A DNA stretch of 35,245 bases from Bacteroidaceae bacterium (GCA_017427185.1 JAFRTJ010000036.1:1-35245), one strand, 5' to 3'; positions 1-7,770 are shown, numbered from the stretch's first letter. Notes: a model not told the origin generated them from the sequence alone. Numbers and translations are program-made.

Positions 1-769
1 TGCACTTGGCGTGCTGAGCAAGGTGTTGGAGAACAAGCAGCCGGAATGGCAAGAAGGCAAGCCTTGGAAGCGTCCTGCAGAGTGGGATGATGCTAAGAAG
101 GCTTACGAACTGGGCGTGAAGAATCAGACACAACTCTCAGGAAAGCCCTTTAACTATGAGTTCTGTCCGCAGGACGACTACTATTTGAAGTCACACCTCC
201 TTGGTGACATCTTCGCTGGCGACCAGCTCTCTGCTGCAGATCGCGAGATAGCAACCGTAGCAGCCCTGTGCGGTCTCGATGGTGTTGCTCCACAACTGGC
301 TGCCCACAAACAAGGTGCCGTGAATATGGGCAACTCAAAGCAACAGGTCGATGAGCTCTGCACTTGGCTCTGCAACGAAGGTTACACCCTGAACACCAAG
401 TGGCCCAAGGGCGAGCCTAATCCTTACGGAAAGTATTTCATTGGTCAGAGCTATCTGGCAGATGTCGGTGGTGGTGTGATGAACGTCACCTTCGAGCCTG
501 GTTGCCGCAACAACTGGCACATCCACCACAAGCAGGTACAGGTGCTCATTTGTGTTGCAGGTCGCGGCTGGTATCAGGAATGGGGCAAGGCTCCCGTTGA
601 GATGACTCCCGGCACTGTCATCGCCGTACCCGCAGAAGTCAAACATTGGCACGGAGCACAGAAAGACTCATGGTTCCAACACCTGACCTATCATAAGGAT
701 GTAAAAGAAGATGCCTCAAACGAGTGGTGCGAGCCAGTAGATGATGCTACCTATAATGCACTGAAATGA
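1..769 (+). CDS. Carboxymuconolactone decarboxylase-like / cupin protein, 5' end missing
   Basis: The frame is already open at base 2 (codons for A-L-G before the GTG at 11), so the gene starts left of the window and only about 255 C-terminal residues are visible. It aligns along its whole length with the complete protein at 3267-4367. The visible part holds a CMD-type helical segment (YYLKSHLLGDIFAGD...LSAADREIATVAAL...PQLAAHKQGA) and then a cupin with the metal-ligand pattern HIHHKQVQ and KHWHGA. The AhpD-type CxxC redox motif is absent, so a thiol peroxidase role is unlikely. A role in converting a small carbonyl or lactone compound is a family-level guess. The AraC regulator starts 75 bases downstream on the same strand. 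Confidence 0.85.
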   Translation, partial: ALGVLSKVLENKQPEWQEGKPWKRPAEWDDAKKAYELGVKNQTQLSGKPFNYEFCPQDDYYLKSHLLGDIFAGDQLSAADREIATVAALCGLDGVAPQLAAHKQGAVNMGNSKQQVDELCTWLCNEGYTLNTKWPKGEPNPYGKYFIGQSYLADVGGGVMNVTFEPGCRNNWHIHHKQVQVLICVAGRGWYQEWGKAPVEMTPGTVIAVPAEVKHWHGAQKDSWFQHLTYHKDVKEDASNEWCEPVDDATYNALK

Positions 770-844
770 TAATCAAACAACAATGCAACAAGTATCCACT
801 AAACAGCCACCCACTTCCGTTATCTTGAAAAACAAATAGAAGTT

Positions 845-1657
845 ATGGAAGATACTTACGGTTGTAATCTGATTAACACGAAGCGTGACGGACGGCAGGT
901 GACGGAGTTCGTGGGCAGGTATCACGTACACATCCTTGTGCGGCAGGGACAGATGACGTTCTCTGATGGTAAGAACTCATTCACTTCCCTGCAAGGCGAC
1001 CTCGCCATCTGGCAGATGTCGAACACGATTCAGAGCATTGAGTGTTCCGATGATTTCGAAGCTGACGTATTACTTTTATCCTGGCAGTTCCTCCAACAGT
1101 TCAATCCTGAAATGGTGTGGGCCTCGAAAGGATTTGTGTTCATCCGTATCAATCCGTCGTTTCATCTAGACGAAGAGGCGTTGCGACTGATGGATGATGA
1201 CTTTGAACAGTTTCGTAAGCGTCTGTTGATGGAAGATCCTGGTTTCAAGCGCGAAATATTAGGACGTGTGATGCAGATATTCATCTACGATTTGTGGACG
1301 ATTTGCCAACATGGGTTGTCGCAGATGGACACCTCCGACAATTCGGCGCGGATTTTCTTACGCTTTCTGGCTATGGCTCAACAGAATGCCAGGACGGAGC
1401 GCGAGGTGAACTATTATGCAGACCTGCTTTGCATCACTCCGAAATACCTGTCACAGGTAAGTCGAACCATTACGGGACTGCCAGCCTCGCAATGGATACA
1501 GTTCTATGCATCTTTCGAACTGGTGTCACTATTGAATGACACAACGAAGACCCTGACCGAAATATCAGACCTGATGCACTTTGAGAATGTGTCGCATTTC
1601 TCGCGTTACGTAAAGAAAACACTTGGGGAATCACCCAGTCAATATCGTCAAAAATAG
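845..1657 (+). CDS. AraC family transcriptional regulator
   Basis: A 270-residue protein with the two-part AraC layout. The N-terminal ~150 residues look like a cupin-type sensor (VGRYHVHILVRQGQMTFSDG, DLAIWQM). The C-terminal ~95 residues carry two helix-turn-helices: the first around YYADLLCITPKYLSQVSR, the second around LTEISDLMHFENVSHFSRYVK, followed by the family signature G.SPSQYRQ. The ATG at 845 follows the upstream CMD-cupin stop by 75 bases. The gene lies between two CMD-cupin paralogues and just upstream of an acetyltransferase and a dehydrogenase, so it probably controls one or both of those units. The effector is unknown. Family call is firm; regulatory target is inference. Confidence 0.93.
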   Translation: MEDTYGCNLINTKRDGRQVTEFVGRYHVHILVRQGQMTFSDGKNSFTSLQGDLAIWQMSNTIQSIECSDDFEADVLLLSWQFLQQFNPEMVWASKGFVFIRINPSFHLDEEALRLMDDDFEQFRKRLLMEDPGFKREILGRVMQIFIYDLWTICQHGLSQMDTSDNSARIFLRFLAMAQQNARTEREVNYYADLLCITPKYLSQVSRTITGLPASQWIQFYASFELVSLLNDTTKTLTEISDLMHFENVSHFSRYVKKTLGESPSQYRQK

Positions 1658-1721
1658 CATCTTCTGCAAAATGTGAAAGTTATGAGGCAATCTGGATAAA
1701 GACGGGTTGCCTTTTTCGTTG

Positions 1722-1729
1722 TACCTTTG
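1722..1729 (+). promoter_or_regulatory. Bacteroidetes -7 box (TACCTTTG)
   Basis: TACCTTTG fits the TAnnTTTG consensus and lies 27 bases before the ATG at 1757. It shows that the acetyltransferase has its own promoter and that the alternative TTG start at 1727, which lies inside this box, cannot be used. No good -33 TTTG was found at the expected spacing. Confidence 0.65.
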
Positions 1730-1756
1730 CCAACGGAATTTAAAACTGAAAGAGAT

Positions 1757-2305
1757 ATGAATATTTTCGAGCAATTAAGATCAGGGGCCGACGTCGATAT
1801 GGCAACGCCCGAGTATGTAGAGGCTATCAAGCACATGACCGACTGCGCCAACATTTGTTTTAAGATTAATACGACGGCTCCACAGCCTGAGCAGATTCGT
1901 CCGTTAGAGGAGCAACTCTTTGGCGGTAATCTCGACCAGACGAGCTATCTCATGCCTCCACTGCAGGTTGACTTTGCCTGTCAGATGAAGATTGGCAAGG
2001 GTGTGTTTGTAAACCATTCGCTGACATGCATGGCTGCTGGTGGCATCACCATCGATGACGGTGTGATGATAGGTCCCAACGTGCGCATCGTTACCGACAA
2101 CCACGACTTCGATAACCGCATGGTGCTACGTTGCAAACCTGTCCACATCGGACGTAACGCCTGGATTGGCGTGGGTGCCATCATCCTGCCTGGTGTAACC
2201 ATTGGCGAAAATGCTGTAGTAGCTGCTGGTGCTGTAGTCACTAAGGATGTGGCTCCGAACACCATCGTGGGCGGAAATCCCGCAAAATTCATTAAGAACA
2301 TTTAA
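1757..2305 (+). CDS. Maltose/galactoside O-acetyltransferase-like hexapeptide (LbH) protein
   Basis: A 182-residue left-handed beta-helix acyltransferase. The N-terminal helical part (residues 1-60) matches the substrate-side domain of the maltose/galactoside acetyltransferase group. The hexapeptide repeats run from about residue 70 to 175 (IGPNVRIVTDNHDF, IGRNAWIGVGAIILPGVTIGENAVVAAGAVV) and end with GGNPAKFIK. H116 in DNHDF sits at the usual catalytic histidine. Such enzymes move acetyl from acetyl-CoA to a sugar hydroxyl in the cytoplasm. The ATG at 1757 was chosen because upstream in-frame starts fall in the promoter. The dehydrogenase begins 16 bases after the stop, so the two are likely co-transcribed. 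Exact acceptor unknown. Confidence 0.92.
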   Translation: MNIFEQLRSGADVDMATPEYVEAIKHMTDCANICFKINTTAPQPEQIRPLEEQLFGGNLDQTSYLMPPLQVDFACQMKIGKGVFVNHSLTCMAAGGITIDDGVMIGPNVRIVTDNHDFDNRMVLRCKPVHIGRNAWIGVGAIILPGVTIGENAVVAAGAVVTKDVAPNTIVGGNPAKFIKNI

Positions 2306-2321
2306 TCAAGGAGGACATAAT

Positions 2322-3173
2322 ATGATTTTCGACAGAAACGAACAGAAACAGGTAGTGGCACTCTTGGGTGCCGGTAGTATGGGAACAGCCATTGTGCGCC
2401 GTATTGGTGCCGGTAAGAAGATTCTGTTGGGCGACATCAGCGAGAAGGCATTGGAACGTGTCGGTGACGATTTCCGCCGCTGTGGCTATGATGTAGAGAC
2501 TTTGCAGGTAAATGCTTTGCAGAAGGAAAGCGTGGAGGCATTCGCAAGGAAGGCAGCAGAACTGGGGCCCGTAATGTATTTCATCGACACCGCTGGTGCA
2601 TCGCCCAATCAGGCCAATCCTGAACACATAGTTAACCTCGATATGCTGGGCACTGGCTATGCCGTAGACGCCTTCGGAGAGGTAATGGCCGAGGGTGGGG
2701 CAGGACTTATCATCTCCAGTCAGGCAGCCTATATGTACCCCATCCCCAACGACATCGAACTGCAACTGGTGAACACTCCGACCGCTCAGCTGAAGGACGT
2801 GAAGTTCGTTCAGGAGGTGGCCATGCAGAACTCAGGTTTTGCCTACATGATTGCCAAGCGCATGAACCATCTGCAGGCACAACGCGCCGCAGCTACAAGT
2901 TGGAAGAAACGTCGTGCCCGTATCAACACCATCAGCCCTGGTGTCATCGTTACCCCGCTGGCTTACGATGAGTTCAATGCCAATGGTGAGGGCTATCAGC
3001 GCATGATTGATGCCTCTGCAGCCAGACGCACTGGTACCAGCGACGAGATTGCCGAGGCAGCAGCCTTCCTGCTGGGAGAGCATGCCAAGTTTATTACAGG
3101 TACCGACCTGCTCATCGATGGTGGTGTCATCGCCAGCATCCGCACGGGGAAATACAAATTAGGTCAACAATAA
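2322..3173 (+). CDS. Short-chain dehydrogenase/reductase (SDR) family oxidoreductase
   Basis: A 283-residue SDR. The nucleotide-binding loop is GAGSMG (residues 16-21), an acidic residue follows the second strand (GDIS), and the active site has S132/S133, Y175 and K179 (YMIAK). The C-terminal half carries SPGVIVTPL and FITGTDLLIDGG, standard for NAD(P)H-dependent alcohol/keto reductases. The ATG at 2322 is preceded by a clear ribosome site, AAGGAGG at 2308-2314. A longer reading from 2247 would overlap the acetyltransferase and is not favoured. One oddity is the glycine loop: GAGSMGTAIV resembles 6-phosphogluconate/KPR-type Rossmann folds more than the usual SDR TGxxxGIG. The substrate cannot be read from sequence. 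Confidence 0.92.
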   Translation: MIFDRNEQKQVVALLGAGSMGTAIVRRIGAGKKILLGDISEKALERVGDDFRRCGYDVETLQVNALQKESVEAFARKAAELGPVMYFIDTAGASPNQANPEHIVNLDMLGTGYAVDAFGEVMAEGGAGLIISSQAAYMYPIPNDIELQLVNTPTAQLKDVKFVQEVAMQNSGFAYMIAKRMNHLQAQRAAATSWKKRRARINTISPGVIVTPLAYDEFNANGEGYQRMIDASAARRTGTSDEIAEAAAFLLGEHAKFITGTDLLIDGGVIASIRTGKYKLGQQ

Positions 3174-3266
3174 ATATGTACGTCAAGAGTATCATCACAG
3201 CTCAAAAAACTCCTACATTAATACTCAGAAGTAATCGAATGGTTTACGTAAAAAAATAAGAGAATC

Positions 3267-4367
3267 ATGAATTCTTTGAAAACTGGAATAATAACAACCA
3301 TGATGTTGATGGCATCAGTCTCACTTTTAGCACAGAAGAATATGGCACTAACAACAAAACAACAAACACTTGTGGCTATCGCTGCCAACGAGGCAAAGGG
3401 GAATATTGAAGGACTGAAAGTAGCCCTGAACGAAGGATTAGAAAAGGGACTAACCGTGAGCGAGGCCAAGGAGACTCTCTCACATCTCTATGCCTACACG
3501 GGCTTTCCACGTTCGTTGAATGCACTCAGCACATTACAACAAGTCATCAAGGAGCGCACAGAAGCAGGACTACGTGTGGACAAAGGTCGTGAGGCTGACC
3601 CTCTTCCGAAAGACTATGATGCGTTGAAGCAGGGTACTAAGGTACAGACGCAACTCTGCGGAGGACAGCCATTCACTTATACTTTCGCACCGCAGACCGA
3701 TTTTTATCTGAAGGCCCATCTATTTGGCGACATCTTCGCTCGCAACAACCTGACATTTGCCGATCGCGAGGTTGTGACAGTTTCAGCCATCTCTGCCCTA
3801 CCCGGCTGCGAGCCTCAACTGCGAGCCCATGTGTCAGGAGCAAGAAACATGGGGGTCAGCGATGAGGCACTCAAGGAAATGCCAGCTATTCTGGAGACAA
3901 AGATTGGAGCAGCAGAAGCCGAGCGACTTCGTGGTGCTTTGGCTACTGTCTTTGGTGAGAACTACAGCCCTGTACAGACAGTTGATTTCTCTCTATGGCC
4001 CAAGGGAATACCTAATACCGACTACGCCCAGTACTTCACAGGCAATAGCTATTTGGCAACGATGGAAGGAGGTATAGCAAACGTCACTTTCGAGCCTCGC
4101 TGCCGCAACAACTGGCACATCCACCATAAGCAAGTACAGGTGCTGATCTGCGTCGCTGGTCGTGGTTGGTATCAGGAATGGGGCAAGGAGGCGGTTCCAA
4201 TGACTCCTGGCACCATCATCGCCATCCCTGCTGAAGTGAAGCATTGGCACGGGGCTGCCAAAGACTCTTGGTTCCAGCATTTGACCTATCATAAGGACGT
4301 GCAGGAGGGAGCTTCAAATGAATGGCTGGAGCCTGTGACAGATGACGTTTATGACAAGCTGAAGTAA
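3267..4367 (+). CDS. Exported carboxymuconolactone decarboxylase-like / cupin fusion protein
   Basis: A 366-residue protein starting with a Sec signal peptide (residues 1-23, ending ASVSLLAQ). Two CMD-like helical segments follow (about 30-100 and 140-215), then a cupin (about 275-345) with candidate metal ligands H284/H286 and H326/H328. The cupin core is nearly identical to that of the partial paralogue at 1-769, while the CMD part is more diverged. Neither CMD segment has the CxxC of AhpD; C181 is the only cysteine near the corresponding site. It follows the SDR by 93 bases and is closed by a strong terminator. CMD proteins act on lactone or peroxide substrates and cupins often bind a metal or small ligand. 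The actual reaction is unknown. Confidence 0.9.
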   Translation: MNSLKTGIITTMMLMASVSLLAQKNMALTTKQQTLVAIAANEAKGNIEGLKVALNEGLEKGLTVSEAKETLSHLYAYTGFPRSLNALSTLQQVIKERTEAGLRVDKGREADPLPKDYDALKQGTKVQTQLCGGQPFTYTFAPQTDFYLKAHLFGDIFARNNLTFADREVVTVSAISALPGCEPQLRAHVSGARNMGVSDEALKEMPAILETKIGAAEAERLRGALATVFGENYSPVQTVDFSLWPKGIPNTDYAQYFTGNSYLATMEGGIANVTFEPRCRNNWHIHHKQVQVLICVAGRGWYQEWGKEAVPMTPGTIIAIPAEVKHWHGAAKDSWFQHLTYHKDVQEGASNEWLEPVTDDVYDKLK

Positions 4368-4390
4368 CAAAATCCTTAAAAAACAATAAG

Positions 4391-4426
4391 TCCCAAAGCA
4401 ATTTGATGATGCTTTGGGATTTTTTT
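4391..4426 (+). terminator. Rho-independent terminator after the CMD-cupin gene
   Basis: A 10-bp perfect stem (TCCCAAAGCA at 4391-4400 with TGCTTTGGGA at 4410-4419), a 9-base loop and a run of seven T. It lies 23 bases after the stop. The T run leads straight into the -7 box of the next gene. Confidence 0.9.
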
Positions 4427-4428
4427 CT

Positions 4429-4436
4429 TATATTTG
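4429..4436 (+). promoter_or_regulatory. Bacteroidetes -7 box (TATATTTG)
   Basis: TATATTTG is a perfect TAnnTTTG box 36 bases before the ATG at 4473. A TTTG at 4402-4405, in the loop of the preceding terminator, may serve as a poorly spaced -33 element (23 bases). Confidence 0.65.
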
Positions 4437-4472
4437 CAGAAATTATAAATACCATTCTAAACAGATACAATT

Positions 4473-4646
4473 ATGAAGGAGCAAGTATTACAGGCAATGC
4501 GTGAGGCGGGAAAGCCCGTTTCTGCTGGCGAGGTGACCAAAACATTAGGTGCTGACCGCAAGGAAGTGGACAAGGCTTTTGCTGAGTTGAAGAAAGAAGG
4601 TGCTATTGTTTCTCCCGTCCGCTGCAAGTGGGAACCGAAAGGTTAG
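4473..4646 (+). CDS. Small winged-helix-like DNA-binding protein (57 aa)
   Basis: A 57-residue ORF with its own promoter and a clear winged-helix pattern. Helix 1 is MKEQVLQAMREAGKPVSAGE, then VTKTLGADRKEVDKAFAELKK as helix 2/recognition helix, then a short wing EGAIVSPVRCKWEP. This is the size and layout of a minimal MarR/ArsR-like single-domain regulator, a small protein common in Bacteroidales. No metal-binding cysteine cluster is present (one Cys, residue 51). It lies between the CMD-cupin terminator and the MBL hydrolase and could control either, but that is inference. The coding pattern, promoter and terminator on both sides make it a real gene despite its length. Confidence 0.8.
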   Translation: MKEQVLQAMREAGKPVSAGEVTKTLGADRKEVDKAFAELKKEGAIVSPVRCKWEPKG

Positions 4647-4727
4647 TAAGAGCAGAGCCAATCTGGATTGAGTCTGCCAAGTCTTGATTGAGGAAGGAAT
4701 ATATTTCTGCCCAGAAAGTAATTAATC

Positions 4728-4753
4728 ATGAGGAGGGCATTAGCTCTCCTCAT
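4728..4753 (+). terminator. Hairpin, probable terminator of the small winged-helix gene
   Basis: ATGAGGAG (4728-4735) pairs with CTCCTCAT (4746-4753) across a 10-base loop, followed by an AT-rich stretch with a short T run (4758-4761). It lies 80 bases after the small gene and 24 bases before the hydrolase start, so it could also act on the hydrolase leader. Confidence 0.45.
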
Positions 4754-4776
4754 CACATTTTAAAACAATTACATTT

Positions 4777-5523
4777 ATGGAAACAAAAGCAATTCGCATG
4801 TTCGACGGTGGTTTCATGAGCCAGCCGTTTGCCTTTGGCGGTGAAGAAGGCAAAGACCAGTTTGACGAACAAATCATCTACCGCAGCAGTCTCCAGAACT
4901 TCCTTATCGACACAGGGAGCGAGGTTATCCTTGTCGACACAGGCTTCAGGACCGGCTTTGCCGCACCTGCCAAGAAGTTAGGCGCTCCGCTCTATATGGG
5001 AGAGAAGGTAGCTGACTACATGGAAGCATTTGCTGCCACAGGCTACAAACCAGAGCAGGTGACGAAGATTCTCATTACCCACAAGCACCCTGATCACAGC
5101 GACTGCATTAATGAATTCCCCCATGCTAAGGTGTATATCGCTCCTGAAGATGCTGATGCCATGAAACTGGAGGGCGAGAACATCGTTCGTGCCCAATATG
5201 GCGAGACGTACAAGAATTTCCCAAAAGCTCAGCAGGTGGCTGATGGCATCTGGTTTATCGAGGCTAAAGGACACACGAAGGGCAACAGCATCATCATCGC
5301 TGAGAATGATGGCCTCTTCTATATGTTCCACGGAGATGTGACCTATTGTGATGCCGCCCTGAAGGCCAACAAACTGAGTATCGTCTTCGAAGACAAGGAT
5401 GCTGCCCGCCAGACACTCGACCGCGTGCGTCAGTTCATCAAGGACAATCCCACCGTCTATCTCTCCACCCACTGCCCAGAGGGCTACGAAAACTTGGAGA
5501 TGAAACGCGTGATGACATTATAA
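4777..5523 (+). CDS. Metallo-beta-lactamase-fold hydrolase
   Basis: A 248-residue MBL-fold enzyme of the AHL-lactonase/glyoxalase-II-like size class. The metal-binding motif is H102-x-H104-P-D106-H107 (ILITHKHPDHSD). A later AKGHTKGN supplies the third histidine, MFHGDVTYCD the bridging aspartate, and STHCPEGYE near the C terminus the last histidine. No signal peptide, so it is cytoplasmic. Such enzymes hydrolyse lactones, thioesters or similar bonds with two metal ions. Next to two CMD-cupin proteins (also lactone-related families), a role in lactone or aldehyde breakdown is a reasonable guess only. The CDF transporter begins 6 bases after its stop, so the two form an operon. Confidence 0.92.
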   Translation: METKAIRMFDGGFMSQPFAFGGEEGKDQFDEQIIYRSSLQNFLIDTGSEVILVDTGFRTGFAAPAKKLGAPLYMGEKVADYMEAFAATGYKPEQVTKILITHKHPDHSDCINEFPHAKVYIAPEDADAMKLEGENIVRAQYGETYKNFPKAQQVADGIWFIEAKGHTKGNSIIIAENDGLFYMFHGDVTYCDAALKANKLSIVFEDKDAARQTLDRVRQFIKDNPTVYLSTHCPEGYENLEMKRVMTL

Positions 5524-5529
5524 AAAAAC

Positions 5530-6633
5530 ATGGATCGCAGTCAGGAAATAATTCGTACCAGTTGGATAGGCATTGCCGCCAACCTGCTGTTGGCAGGATT
5601 CAAGGCTGCAATAGGTGTTCTGGCCAGCAGTGTGGCAATTGTAATGGATGCTGTCAACAACCTGAGTGATGCGCTGTCGAGTGTCATCACCATCGTAGGC
5701 ACCATACTCTCGCAACGCCCTGCCGACCGCAAGCACCCCTTTGGATTTGGGCGCATCGAGTATTTCAGCGCCATTATCATTGCCGTCATTGTATTGTCGG
5801 CAGGTATCACCTCGCTTATCGAATCGGTTAAGAAAATCTTCGACCCTACGGAGCCAAGTTACACGACAACAACACTCATAGTCATTGTGGTGGCCATCGT
5901 GGTGAAACTCATCCTCGGCCAATATGTCAAGCGTAAGGGCCAGCAGTTGAAGAGCGATGCGCTGATAGCGTCTGGCTCTGATGCTTTGTTCGATGCAATC
6001 ATTACTTTGGCAACACTCATCTCGGCTGGCGTCATGCTGCTGTGGGGCGTATCACTCGATGGTATCCTTGGAGCTTTGATTTCTCTGGTCATCATCAAGG
6101 CTGGTATCGAGATGCTCGCCTCGCCCGTCAACGAGTTGCTGGGCACCAGCATTTCAGCTGAACTTACCAAACAGATAGTAAAAGAAGTTTCAGGCTTCGA
6201 GGGTGTACATGGCGTGTACGACCTGATTCTGCACAACTATGGTCCTGACATCAAAATCGGTTCGCTCCATATCAATGTCTATGACACGATGTCGGCTCAT
6301 GAGATTCATGGTCTTACCCGCAAGATAACGATGCAGATGATAGAACGTCACGGCATCGTGATGACTGTGGGCGTGTATGCCATTGCTACAGGGGAGAACC
6401 GTCGGGCAGAGTTGCAGTCAAAGGTGATACAGACCCTAGCTGCACACGAGGACATCGTCCAGGTGCATGGATTCTATTATTCAGAGAAGGAAAAGATACT
6501 CTCCGTCGATGTCGTTCCTGACATTTCCGTCCACGACGAAGCCGCCTTTGTCAGCAGGCTCACCAGCGAGATTCAACCTTTCGTGCCTGACATGCAGGTG
6601 GTCATTATTGTGGATCATAATTACAGCGAATAA
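5530..6633 (+). CDS. Cation diffusion facilitator (CDF) family metal transporter
   Basis: A 367-residue inner-membrane CDF exporter: six hydrophobic segments in residues 10-220, then a cytoplasmic domain. The family phrase HPFGFGRIEYFS is at 69-80. The intramembrane metal site has D40-xxx-N44-xx-D47 in helix 2 and D151-xxx-D155 in helix 5. Zinc-selective members usually have HxxxD in helix 5; DxxxD is more usual in Mn/Fe-type members, so manganese or iron is the better guess. The C-terminal half is longer than usual, with what looks like two consecutive dimerisation-type domains (about 215-290 and 300-365). Six bases separate it from the MBL hydrolase stop. Family sure; metal inferred. Confidence 0.93.
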   Translation: MDRSQEIIRTSWIGIAANLLLAGFKAAIGVLASSVAIVMDAVNNLSDALSSVITIVGTILSQRPADRKHPFGFGRIEYFSAIIIAVIVLSAGITSLIESVKKIFDPTEPSYTTTTLIVIVVAIVVKLILGQYVKRKGQQLKSDALIASGSDALFDAIITLATLISAGVMLLWGVSLDGILGALISLVIIKAGIEMLASPVNELLGTSISAELTKQIVKEVSGFEGVHGVYDLILHNYGPDIKIGSLHINVYDTMSAHEIHGLTRKITMQMIERHGIVMTVGVYAIATGENRRAELQSKVIQTLAAHEDIVQVHGFYYSEKEKILSVDVVPDISVHDEAAFVSRLTSEIQPFVPDMQVVIIVDHNYSE

Positions 6634-6821
6634 ACAAAAACATAAAAGAATGTAGCAGAGAGGCTGAAGGAGAGTATTCCCAGCCGAGAGGACATGTTAC
6701 TGCTGGCAAAAGATTCGGTTTAACCACTACAGGAAACTGAGTGTTTCATTTGCCAACAGATGCCCTATCACACCTCCTGTGGAGCCAAAGTCCTTTGTCT
6801 CACCTGATGAATTCTGAAAGA

Positions 6822-6909
6822 CAACGTGTCGCGATGGCAAACTCAACACGTTGAAACTCCAAACTCAACACGTTGAGATCTCAATTGCAACACGTTGTCT
6901 TTGCTTGCC
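6822..6909. repeat. Array of four 22-bp units with near-palindromic core CAACACGTTG
   Basis: Cores begin at 6822, 6844, 6866 and 6888, exactly 22 bases apart. Copies 2-4 are identical (CAACACGTTG). Copy 1 is CAACGTGTCG, which is close to the reverse complement of the others. The second and third copies have complementary flanks (CTCAAC AC GTTGAG), making hairpin-capable units. Intervening 12-base segments are partly conserved (copies 1 and 2 both end CAAACT). Units are too short and the spacers too similar to be CRISPR. Function unknown. Confidence 0.8.
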
Positions 6910-7101
6910 CCACACAAGGAAAGTGGTCGCGTGGTACAACATGCTGACCACCAACTCAGCAAACAACCCACAGAATGCGGCATCTACATCCACTTTGTAG
7001 ACAGTAATTAAATAGCGAGCTGGGTAAGAGGATGGGGCAAACAGATGCTCGTCCACCCATATTTTGCGTTTTTAGTGGAGAAAACGGACAATTATTCAAA
7101 G

Positions 7102-7117
7102 TATTTTTGTAAATTTG
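7102..7117 (+). promoter_or_regulatory. Overlapping -7 boxes for the flavodoxin unit
   Basis: TATTTTTG at 7102-7109 and TAAATTTG at 7110-7117 both fit TAnnTTTG and are directly adjacent. They lie about 100 bases before the flavodoxin ATG, leaving a 5' leader with no recognised element. Confidence 0.5.
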
Positions 7118-7215
7118 TAGCGGAAAGGCTGTGGTGTCATCTACCTGTTCCCCATGCAGAGTACTGAAGACTCCCACAGATTCGTATCTTAGGAAATAAA
7201 CGTGAGTCAAAAAGT

Positions 7216-7770
7216 ATGAAAAAGATTGTAATGATGATGGCTGCACTCTTGACGATATGCCTGAGTGCCTACCCACAAGCAAACAAAAAGAAGAACAAAG
7301 ACATGAGAGTATTGGTAGCCTATTTCTCAGCAACTGGCACTACGAAAGGTGCTGCACAACAAATGGCAGAGGTAACAGGTGGTACCTTGCACGAAATCAA
7401 GCCTGAGCAACCCTACACAGACGCCGATCTCGACTGGCGCGACAAACAGAGTCGAAGCAGCGTGGAGATGCAGGACAAGTCCTCGCGCCCTGCCATAACT
7501 GACAAGCTCAGCAACATGAAGGACTATGACGTAATCTACGTCGGATTTCCCATTTGGTGGTACACATGTCCAACGATTATAAACACCTTCATGGAGGCAT
7601 ACAATTTCAAGGGAAAGACCGTCATCCCATTTGCCACATCGGGTGGCAGCAGTATCAAGAAAGCCTGCGAAGACCTGAAAGCCGCCTATCCGAAAGTGAA
7701 GTGGAAGGAAGGAAAGTTACTGAACCATGCAACGAAACAGGAAATGGCAGCATGGGTGAACCGTCTGTAA
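7216..7770 (+). CDS. Exported flavodoxin-family protein
   Basis: A 184-residue protein: a Sec signal peptide (residues 1-21, ending LSAYPQA), a basic linker KKKNK, then a flavodoxin domain. The FMN phosphate loop is YFSATGTTKGAA (about 36-47). GFPIWWYTCP (about 113-122) matches the family isoalloxazine-contacting loop and FATSGGSSIKKA the second loop. This is the Flavodoxin_4-type long chain form seen in Bacteroidetes. It would bind FMN and carry electrons or reduce quinones or other compounds in the periplasm, which is unusual because classical flavodoxins are cytoplasmic. A glutathione peroxidase gene follows 61 bases later without an obvious new promoter. Confidence 0.9.
   Translation: MKKIVMMMAALLTICLSAYPQANKKKNKDMRVLVAYFSATGTTKGAAQQMAEVTGGTLHEIKPEQPYTDADLDWRDKQSRSSVEMQDKSSRPAITDKLSNMKDYDVIYVGFPIWWYTCPTIINTFMEAYNFKGKTVIPFATSGGSSIKKACEDLKAAYPKVKWKEGKLLNHATKQEMAAWVNRL

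Larger units (their letters stand above)
6634..7215. other. 582-base intergenic region
   Basis: No credible gene is seen on either strand. It holds a 22-bp-period repeat array (6822-6909) and a probable promoter for the flavodoxin gene at its right end. A 24-codon open stretch at 6652-6723 has no start codon and looks incidental. Confidence 0.6.

Noticed and set aside
1727..1756. Longer start (TTG at 1727) for the acetyltransferase
   Set aside because: The codon lies inside the TACCTTTG promoter box, upstream of the expected transcription start.
2247..2321. Longer start for the SDR gene
   Set aside because: It overlaps the acetyltransferase gene and ignores the strong AAGGAGG site in front of 2322.
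6652..6723. 24-codon open stretch (VAERLKESIPSREDML...) that looks protein-like, followed in frame by a Cys-rich stretch
   Set aside because: No start codon, an in-frame stop just upstream and no recognisable family; could be a decayed gene end but cannot be supported.
6822..6909. CRISPR array
   Set aside because: Only four 10-base cores with 12-base spacers that resemble each other, and no cas genes in the window.
6865..7333. Minus-strand open frames over the repeat array and flavodoxin start
   Set aside because: They run through the repeat array or the flavodoxin signal peptide and show no protein-like pattern.
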